Below, one piece after another: positions 14,257 through 19,843 of a DNA stretch of 26,293 nucleotides. Within the stretch, counting starts at the first letter, position 1, and every line of letters begins with the position of its first letter. The notes below the pieces were generated by a model. It was not told the origin of the DNA. It saw only the letters and a program-made list of their open reading frames with translations, and searched no databases. This stretch comes from an uncultured Porphyromonadaceae bacterium (lineage in GTDB: Bacteria > Bacteroidota > Bacteroidia > Bacteroidales > Muribaculaceae): the NCBI GenBank assembly GCA_902470475.1, contig CABRGT010000023.1, positions 1-26,293 of the forward strand, read 5' to 3'. Position numbers and translations under genes: made by a program.

Positions 14257-14973
14257 TTATAATAACGTTTGAGCTAATTCTTCCAGCGTTGTCGACTTTT
14301 CCACCAATAAATTTTCGTCCTTGTCGAGACGCCACTGGCGCCCTTTGATCCAGGCGGTGCTGCATCCCAGTGATCGGGCGGGCCTGATGTCCTTGCTCAG
14401 AGAGTCGCCGACGACGAGTACATCCGTTGGGGGCAGGTCCAGCACGACGCAACCGACGGCGAAAATCCGCGGGTCGGGCTTGCGGATGCCTATTACGGCG
14501 CTCTCGACGATTCCGCGGAAGTAGCTCCGCAGGTCCATGTCGCGCAGTACGGCATCGATGTTGCCGTAGAAGTTGCTGACGAGTACTATCGGGTAGCGTC
14601 CGGCGAGCCGGTCAAGAACCGGGGCGGCTTCGGCGGTGCATGCGCGGGCCGAGGCGTAGCAGTAGTCGGCAACGGCGCTGGCGATCCGTCGCGCGTCCCG
14701 GCGGGAGATCAGGCCGGCATCGGCAAGGAAACCGCATTGCAGCGAAGCCTTTTTATGCATCAGACCGGCGAATGTGTCGGTGGCGCTGACGACAAAGTGC
14801 GATGCAAGATAGCGCTCGGTCGCGACGTAGGCCGGACGGAATTCGTCGAAGTCCAGTGCTGTGCCTGCGCTGTGGTAGGCGTCGAGCATGATCTCGCTCC
14901 AGTGGTCGCCGCGCGAGTCCAGCGTGCCGCCGTAGTCGAAGATTAGTCCTTTGATTTCCGAGTTGTCAGACAT
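14257..14973 (-). CDS. HAD superfamily hydrolase-like protein
   Basis: 238 residues of the haloacid dehalogenase superfamily, with an alpha-helical cap (about 25-115). Motif I is IFDYGGTLD: Asp13 is the nucleophile, but the second Asp that acts as general acid in HAD phosphatases (position 15) is Gly. Motif II is LVSNFYG, motif III is the lysine in GIRKPDPRIF, and motif IV is VVGDSLSKDI. It starts 25 bp after the 74-residue gene and probably belongs to the inositol lipid operon. A phosphatase on a phospho-inositol or lipid intermediate would fit the place, but the missing acid leaves activity open; DYGGTLD-type HAD proteins do occur widely. The C-terminus lies in an AT-rich region with no terminator seen. 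Confidence 0.82.
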   Translation of the reverse strand: MSDNSEIKGLIFDYGGTLDSRGDHWSEIMLDAYHSAGTALDFDEFRPAYVATERYLASHFVVSATDTFAGLMHKKASLQCGFLADAGLISRRDARRIASAVADYCYASARACTAEAAPVLDRLAGRYPIVLVSNFYGNIDAVLRDMDLRSYFRGIVESAVIGIRKPDPRIFAVGCVVLDLPPTDVLVVGDSLSKDIRPARSLGCSTAWIKGRQWRLDKDENLLVEKSTTLEELAQTLL

Positions 14974-14998
14974 GTGACGGAGTGTCGGATGTGACGGT

Positions 14999-15223
14999 TC
15001 AGGCGTTCAGCGCTTCTTCCGCGAACGGGAGTATGTCGACCGATGTGGCGTTGGCGCATATGTACGGCCATGAGAACGTGACGCTCTTGCCGGCACTGTC
15101 GACGGTAGAGACGATGTGGGCGCGTTCGTTGCGCAGTGCGCGGCCTACGTAGCGGTTGCCGCCGATTTTGATTTTAACCCAGCTGTCGGTGGGAAATTCG
15201 TCGAGTGATGGTTTGTTATTCAT
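14999..15223 (-). CDS. Conserved-looking 74-residue protein of unknown function
   Basis: I do not recognise a family. The protein is 74 residues, without signal peptide or membrane helix. The middle alternates beta-like stretches (SWVKIKIGG, RYVGRALRN, AHIVSTVDS, SVTFSWPYI) and ends acidic (DILPFAEEALNA), suggesting a small SH3- or Sm-like beta barrel. It is placed 26 bp after the second CDP-alcohol transferase and 25 bp before the HAD gene, in the same direction, so it is probably cotranscribed and may be a partner or regulator of one of them. ATG start at 15223; codon use matches its neighbours. Confidence 0.65.
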   Translation of the reverse strand: MNNKPSLDEFPTDSWVKIKIGGNRYVGRALRNERAHIVSTVDSAGKSVTFSWPYICANATSVDILPFAEEALNA

Positions 15224-15249
15224 TGCAAAAAATAGTCGTGGTATGAGAT

Positions 15250-16179
15250 TCAGGATTTAAGCTTAGCCAGGAATGACCGGCAGATGGATTCGTGGCGTCG
15301 CATCATATATATAAGAAGAATGTTGAGCACAGTAAGCTCGAATATGAAATACAGCCATGGCTGGCCGATAAGTATTGTAATGAAAAGAACGATGGACCGC
15401 CAGTTGAAAGTCAGGATATTGGTATATTTCATCAGCGGGCGGCTGGCGGCGCGGAAGCGGTCGCGGTAGTCCTGCGGGATGACGCCGTCGGGAAACTTCC
15501 GTGCCAGGGCGTGGCGCAGGCGCTGCATCTGCGGAGTCCATGCCTCCTGGTTGACGGTGTACTTGGTGTAAAAAGTCAGGGTGAGCTTCCGCCAGAAATT
15601 GCGGCGCCACGACAAGGCGGCGAGACGCTGCTTAAGCTCCGAAGCCGTGTCGAGCTCGCTGCCGTCGGGGCCTTTGACGTGAAAGAGGTGGAACTGGCGG
15701 TAATAGTCGGCCATGGCGGCCTGCTTGCCGTGGCAGATGCCCGCAGTGGCGGCGATGGCCCATATGAGCCACGGATGGTCGCCGAAGAATGTCGAGAAAT
15801 GATTCTCGCGCAGGCAGATTGCTATGTAGATGGTCAGGAACCAGAGGTCGCCGCTCAGACCGTCGAGGATGCGTCCGAGAGGCGAATAGTTGCCCGTGAG
15901 GCGTGCGAGCTGGCCGTCGCAGCTGTCGAATGTGTTGGCCCAAATGAGCAGGAGGATGCCGGCTATGTTGATCCAGATGTTGTTGAAATAGAAACATACG
16001 CCGGCGCCGACGCCAAGAAAGATCGAGGCGACCGTGACGGCATTCGGAGTAACGCCAATCCTGCGGAAGAGATATGCCCAGGCGAAACCGAGCGGGCGGT
16101 AGAATGCCAGATCGATGTTCTCCTCGGTGTCGAACGACTTGAGCGATTTGCGGTACTGTTGTTTCAGATCAACGAACAT
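15250..16179 (-). CDS. CDP-alcohol phosphatidyltransferase family protein (unusual type)
   Basis: 309-residue integral membrane protein of the family that swaps CMP on a CDP-linked lipid or alcohol for another alcohol. The signature is present but shifted: DSCDGQLAR (Asp85, Asp88, Gly89, Ala92, Arg93), then eight residues, Gly102, three residues, Asp106. The final Asp comes five positions later (Asp111) rather than four (Gly110). It has a soluble N-terminus of about 25 residues and a long segment between helices (about 165-250, rich in Arg/Lys) not found in small PgsA-type enzymes. Its start overlaps the end of the AUR1-like gene by 11 bp, so translation is probably coupled. It may make a second inositol or polyol lipid, or act in the same pathway on another substrate. 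Confidence 0.85.
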   Translation of the reverse strand: MFVDLKQQYRKSLKSFDTEENIDLAFYRPLGFAWAYLFRRIGVTPNAVTVASIFLGVGAGVCFYFNNIWINIAGILLLIWANTFDSCDGQLARLTGNYSPLGRILDGLSGDLWFLTIYIAICLRENHFSTFFGDHPWLIWAIAATAGICHGKQAAMADYYRQFHLFHVKGPDGSELDTASELKQRLAALSWRRNFWRKLTLTFYTKYTVNQEAWTPQMQRLRHALARKFPDGVIPQDYRDRFRAASRPLMKYTNILTFNWRSIVLFITILIGQPWLYFIFELTVLNILLIYMMRRHESICRSFLAKLKS

Positions 16180-17143
16180 TTTCTTTTTTATCGGGTGATA
16201 TATATGCGGTGTAGCGGTCGATGAACCGGCTGAATGCCGGAATATGCATCAGTCCGAACTCGAACACGGCGTAGCCGAGCAGAGTCACGGCAATGCCACC
16301 GGCCACATCGAGAATGTAGTGGTGCGATGTATAGACGGCGGTGAACCAGATGCCGAGGCAGATCACGGCCCAGGCCACGCGCATCCACATGGGGCACCGG
16401 GCGCGCATCGAGTAGATGAATGCCACGAGCATGTAGGCCGAGTGGAGCGAAGGCATGGCGGCGAAGACGTTGGCGTTGCGGGCATAGAGACCGTTGAAGA
16501 TGCCGAGGCCCGTAAGGGCGTCGAAGCGGCCGAGGCCGGCTACTTCGCCCGGGGTGCCTTCGATCATTCCGAATCCGTGCGATGCCACGTACCATGGCGG
16601 TGCGGCGGGGTGGATGTAATATCCGGCGAAACCGATGAGGTTGACGAGCAGGAATACCAAAGCGAAGTGCAGGTAGGTGCGGCGCTGCCCCTTATAGTAG
16701 AGCCACAGGCCGAAGGCAATGGGTACGGGTACCCAGCAGAGGTAGAAGAATCCGGCCAGGAGATCCATCCACTGAGAATTGTGCAGGGCGAAGAATTCGT
16801 TGGGCGTGAGGACCGAGGCTTCGCCGACGGTGATGCCGAACAGAGACTTCTCCGTTTCGTAGAGACCCTGAATGTCGACCGGGTTGACCTTGTAGTTGGG
16901 CAGCAGGTTCATCCAGTCGTAGCTGATGCCGAAGATGGCGAACGGGGCCAGCGCCACGATGATGCGCCGGCTCTCGGCGTTGGCCAGGAACAGGGCCGTG
17001 ATGGCGACCGCCATGAAGAAATGCTCGGGACGGAACCCGATGAACAGGCCTGTGACAGCAAGCCACGCTGCGATGCACAGAACCATAGTGGCTGTGTGGC
17101 GCCGCGGCGGGAGGTGACGGTTGAGGTAGTCGTTGGCTGTCAT
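16169..17143 (-). CDS. AUR1-like inositol phosphorylceramide synthase (PAP2 superfamily)
   Basis: 324-residue membrane protein with about eight helices. The PAP2/AUR1 catalytic motifs are clear: GYYIHPAAPPWY (about 174-185), MPSLHSAY with His234, and TSHHYILDVAGG with His275 and Asp279, the same His/His-x3-Asp layout as fungal Aur1. AUR1-type enzymes move phosphoinositol from phosphatidylinositol to ceramide, giving inositol phosphorylceramide and diacylglycerol; the active site faces the outer side of the membrane. Position between two CDP-alcohol transferases, in an operon near inositol-phosphate synthase, supports this role over a plain lipid phosphatase. It starts 3 bp after the preceding gene and overlaps the next by 11 bp. 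The acceptor is probably dihydroceramide, from knowledge of Bacteroidetes lipids. Confidence 0.85.
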   Translation of the reverse strand: MTANDYLNRHLPPRRHTATMVLCIAAWLAVTGLFIGFRPEHFFMAVAITALFLANAESRRIIVALAPFAIFGISYDWMNLLPNYKVNPVDIQGLYETEKSLFGITVGEASVLTPNEFFALHNSQWMDLLAGFFYLCWVPVPIAFGLWLYYKGQRRTYLHFALVFLLVNLIGFAGYYIHPAAPPWYVASHGFGMIEGTPGEVAGLGRFDALTGLGIFNGLYARNANVFAAMPSLHSAYMLVAFIYSMRARCPMWMRVAWAVICLGIWFTAVYTSHHYILDVAGGIAVTLLGYAVFEFGLMHIPAFSRFIDRYTAYISPDKKENVR

Positions 17144-17146
17144 TGT

Positions 17147-17836
17147 TTATTTTTGCTCGAGCTGGCGGCGGCAGTGTCCGATGCGGGCGAAAGCGGTGAT
17201 ATTGGCGAAGACGGCGATAACGGTCATGGCCGTGATGAGGATGATTTCGGCGGTCTCGGCGTCGCCCGTCATGCCTGTGATGCCTGCGGCAAGAGCACCC
17301 ACGCTGGTGACGACCACGCGTTCGGGGCGCTGCATGAAGCCGATCTTGCACTCGAGGCCGATGCCTTCGGCCCGTGCGCGCACGTAGCTGACCATCACCG
17401 AGCCTATCATGGCAAGGAAAGTGATCAGCGCGCCCACGGGCGAACCGGAGCAGAAAAGATAATATGTGATGCCGCCCAGTGTGAGCAGCTCGCAATAGCG
17501 GTCGAGCACCGAGTCATAGAGTGCGCCGAAGCGTGAGACCATATTGCCCAGGCGCGCAACCTGTCCGTCGAGCATGTCGAAGAGCGAGAACAGGATGATC
17601 ACGGCACCGGCGACGGTCACCAGTGTGAACTGGCGGTCGTCGGGAGTGGATCTGTAGCCTGCGACGGCAAAGATGGCGGCGGCCGCCAGATTGCCGAGCA
17701 GGCCTATGGTGGTGACGACGTTTGGCGTGACGCCGATGCGGATGAGGAATCGCACGAACGGATTGATGACGCAGTAAATGCCTTGCTGGAGGCCGTCGCG
17801 CATGTGCTTGAATGTTGACGTATTGGTAGTTTCCAT
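17147..17836 (-). CDS. CDP-alcohol phosphatidyltransferase, probable phosphatidylinositol phosphate synthase
   Basis: 229 residues, about six helices. It carries the complete signature: Asp87-x2-Asp90-Gly91-x2-Ala94-Arg95, eight residues, Gly104-x3-Asp108-x3-Asp112 (DMLDGQVAR, then FGALYDSVLDR). IRIGVTPNVVT and GFMQRPERVV are also typical of bacterial and archaeal inositol-phosphate transferases. The expected reaction is CDP-diacylglycerol plus inositol-3-phosphate to phosphatidylinositol phosphate plus CMP at the cytoplasmic face of the inner membrane. Neighbours support this: a PgpA-like phosphatase upstream, the AUR1-like enzyme 3 bp downstream, and inositol-phosphate synthase further down. 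Its ATG overlaps the stop of the GtrA gene by one base (TAATG). The alternative is a glycerol-phosphate transferase (PgsA). Confidence 0.85.
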   Translation of the reverse strand: METTNTSTFKHMRDGLQQGIYCVINPFVRFLIRIGVTPNVVTTIGLLGNLAAAAIFAVAGYRSTPDDRQFTLVTVAGAVIILFSLFDMLDGQVARLGNMVSRFGALYDSVLDRYCELLTLGGITYYLFCSGSPVGALITFLAMIGSVMVSYVRARAEGIGLECKIGFMQRPERVVVTSVGALAAGITGMTGDAETAEIILITAMTVIAVFANITAFARIGHCRRQLEQK

Positions 17837-18378
17837 TACCGTTTTATTTTATTAGGAATGAAAATGTTGACGAATCTGATAGCCCAGGGGTCGAACTTCG
17901 ACTGGCGGTAAACGAAGTTGCGCTGCAGTACGAAATTCCATGCCAGCGACACAACCAGTGATGCAAACAGGCGGGCGGCGGCGAAGATGCCGTCGGCGGT
18001 GAAGCCGAGCGACAGCAGCCAGTCCCACTTCGAGAGCAGCGAGGCCAGCCCGGTGGTGCCGTACATGTTGAGCAACAGGCTTCCGGTCCACACCAGGGCG
18101 TACTTGACGCCGACCGACTTCACGGACTGCCCCTTGGCATGGAACGTGAACCGGTAGTTGATGCAGCAATTGACGATGCCGCCCACGACGGCACCGACTG
18201 CCACAGACAGATTGGAGCGGTAGAACGGATCGAGAGCCACAAACACGAATGCGTAGAAGAGCATGCTGGTGCCGAGGTCGATCCACGATGCAATCTGCGA
18301 GGAAATCGACGAACGGATGAATGTAAACCATCCGCCGCTGTGAAGCACTTTGTCGTAGATTTTCTCTGCCAGTGTCAT
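17836..18378 (-). CDS. GtrA-like family membrane protein
   Basis: 180 residues from the ATG at 18378. Four hydrophobic helices (about 33-52, 58-78, 93-115 and 130-152) have the GtrA pattern: SWIDLGTSMLFYAF, GAVVGGIVNCCINYRFTF between helices 2 and 3, and SLAWNFVLQRNFVYR near the end. GtrA proteins are thought to help move undecaprenyl-linked sugars or other lipid-linked head groups across the membrane. Here the lipid enzymes at the inner face and AUR1-like chemistry at the outer face make a flippase-like role attractive, but that is inference. A longer frame begins at 18612 inside pgpA and is not used: the ATG overlaps the pgpA stop as ATGA, typical of coupled genes. Confidence 0.85.
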   Translation of the reverse strand: MTLAEKIYDKVLHSGGWFTFIRSSISSQIASWIDLGTSMLFYAFVFVALDPFYRSNLSVAVGAVVGGIVNCCINYRFTFHAKGQSVKSVGVKYALVWTGSLLLNMYGTTGLASLLSKWDWLLSLGFTADGIFAAARLFASLVVSLAWNFVLQRNFVYRQSKFDPWAIRFVNIFIPNKIKR

Positions 18379-18896
18379 ATCAGTGTCATATAAATTATCA
18401 CGATCAGGGCGCTGTAGATACCGGCGAGGATATCGTCGGCCATGATGCCCCAGCCTCCGGGAAAGCGCTCCATCTGCCGGACGCCCAGAGGCTTGACTAT
18501 GTCGAAGAATCGGAAAAGAACCAGTGACAGCGCAGCGCCGGTCCACATCTGCCACATGTGCCACGGATCGGGACAGGAGGCGAAAGCCGACAGCGGCAGC
18601 ATGGCCAGCCACTGGCCGACTGTCTCGTCGATGACCACGCGCGAGGGATCAGGCCCCCAGTAGCGTTCGGACACGGTGCCTGACCAGGCGCCGGCGAAGG
18701 TGAATATCACGGTCAGCGCTGCCAGCACCGCGAACAGGCTCATGGCCGAACCGCAGAGCCACAGGAGCAGAAACCAGACGGCCACTCCGCCGATGGCGCC
18801 CATTGTACCGGGTCCCCACGGCCAGTAGCCGCATCCGAGCGAAGTGGCAATCAGACGCGGCAGGAGCGGAAATTTATTGTTATCGGTCGCGGACAT
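18375..18896 (-). CDS. PgpA-like phosphatase, probable phosphatidylinositol phosphate phosphatase
   Basis: 173-residue membrane protein of the phosphatidylglycerophosphatase A family. Signatures: GCGYWPWGPGTMGAIGG (about 21-37), DPSRVVIDETVGQW (83-96, with Asp90 and Glu91) and FRFFDIVKPLGV followed by GGWGIMADDILAG (about 147-159). PgpA removes the phosphate of phosphatidylglycerol phosphate. Placed just before a GtrA gene and a probable phosphatidylinositol phosphate synthase, it more likely makes phosphatidylinositol; a double role cannot be excluded because no other pgpA is visible in this window. The ATG at 18896 follows the stop of the ATP-grasp gene by one base, and its own stop overlaps the next start by four. 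Confidence 0.88.
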   Translation of the reverse strand: MSATDNNKFPLLPRLIATSLGCGYWPWGPGTMGAIGGVAVWFLLLWLCGSAMSLFAVLAALTVIFTFAGAWSGTVSERYWGPDPSRVVIDETVGQWLAMLPLSAFASCPDPWHMWQMWTGAALSLVLFRFFDIVKPLGVRQMERFPGGWGIMADDILAGIYSALIVIIYMTLI

Positions 18897-18897
18897 G

Positions 18898-19764
18898 TCA
18901 GCTGTTGTGTTTTTTTATTTCGTTGATGACCATCCGGGCTATGACGGGGCCGGCTTCCTGACGGCAAGGCGCGAACGATGGCCAGTCGTTGAAGTCAATG
19001 ACAGTGATGGAGCCGTCTTCGCCGATGACGCAGTCGCCTCCGTAGATCTTCACGTCCATGACATCGGCCGCCTTGGCGCAGATGGCCTTGAGGCGGTCTT
19101 CGTCGAATCCTATGTGGTGCGGGGCGCCGTTGATGGCCTCGTTGCCGTACTTGGAATGGCCGGAGTCGAACGGGAAGAAATGATAGAAGAACGGGGTGCC
19201 GGCCACGCCGTAAAATTTTACCAGATCGCCGGTGAGATGGCGGTTGATGACAGCCCTCTTGATGCCGCGGAGGAAGAATTCCTGAAGGATCTCCTGCGCT
19301 TCCTGCGCGTGGCGAGCGTAGGCCACGTCCTCGCGGTGCATGGAGTGCTTGTCGCCGCGTTTCACCCAGAAAGATCCGAATCCTGACTTTGCCAGGCGGT
19401 CGCGTACGACCTCGTCGGTGTCGACGATGAAGCTTTCGGGGTAGGGTATGCCCGAAGCCATAAGTATGCGTGACATGCGCTCGCGGGTGCAGTTCTCGAT
19501 TCCGTAACCAGAATTTATCACCAGCCTGCCTTCGTCCTCGAGCTGCTGCAGCAATTCAATGGAGCGGCGCTCGCGGCACATGTTCAGTATGATGCGTTCG
19601 CTGACGCTGCCGGCCGCGAACTGGTCTTCGGAGTAGACCTTGACCTCGCAGCCGCGCTTGCGCAACTGCTCGGCCACTACGTTGAAGATGGCGGCATCGT
19701 TGCCTATATGATTGGGCGAGAACACGCCTGCCCTCATGATTCCGGCAATTTTTATTTCAGCCAT
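18898..19764 (-). CDS. ATP-grasp enzyme of unknown substrate, first gene of the inositol lipid operon
   Basis: 288 residues, soluble, with the ATP-grasp fold of RimK/glutathione-synthetase type enzymes. Seen are an N-terminal region (1-95), an ATP-binding lysine in FWVKRGD (Lys135), LTGDLVKFYGV (178-187) and the metal-binding VIDFNDWPSF (Asp257, Asn259) near the end. ATP-grasp enzymes form an acyl-phosphate and join it to an amine, thiol or hydroxyl; one branch (inositol trisphosphate 5/6-kinase) phosphorylates inositols directly. It is the first gene after a consensus promoter and abuts pgpA by one base, so it belongs with the lipid genes. It could modify the inositol head group or act on a lipid amine; sequence does not decide. 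Confidence 0.8.
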   Translation of the reverse strand: MAEIKIAGIMRAGVFSPNHIGNDAAIFNVVAEQLRKRGCEVKVYSEDQFAAGSVSERIILNMCRERRSIELLQQLEDEGRLVINSGYGIENCTRERMSRILMASGIPYPESFIVDTDEVVRDRLAKSGFGSFWVKRGDKHSMHREDVAYARHAQEAQEILQEFFLRGIKRAVINRHLTGDLVKFYGVAGTPFFYHFFPFDSGHSKYGNEAINGAPHHIGFDEDRLKAICAKAADVMDVKIYGGDCVIGEDGSITVIDFNDWPSFAPCRQEAGPVIARMVINEIKKHNS

Positions 19765-19811
19765 AGCAGGGTAATGATTGGGTTGTTATGATGTTTTCGC
19801 TGTGGTGATTG

Positions 19812-19842
19812 CAAAGTTACATATTTTTGTGAAACCGACAAA
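19812..19842 (-). promoter_or_regulatory. Promoter of the inositol lipid operon
   Basis: On the minus strand TTTG (19839-19842), exactly 19 bases, then TAACTTTG (19812-19819), a full Bacteroidetes consensus. It fills the 79-bp gap between the mutS stop and the ATP-grasp start, leaving a leader of about 40 nt, and marks the operon as its own unit. No mutS terminator is visible, so some read-through is possible. Confidence 0.75.
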
Positions 19843-19843
19843 A

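Noticed and set aside
16244..17536. 430-codon plus-strand open frame across the AUR1-like and CDP-alcohol transferase genes
   Set aside because: It spans two well-supported genes antisense, is His/Glu/Gly-rich and has no recognisable domain.
17836..18612. 258-residue version of the GtrA protein starting at 18612
   Set aside because: The first 78 residues are Arg-rich, read through pgpA in another frame, and the ATG at 18378 makes a standard ATGA overlap and a normal family length.
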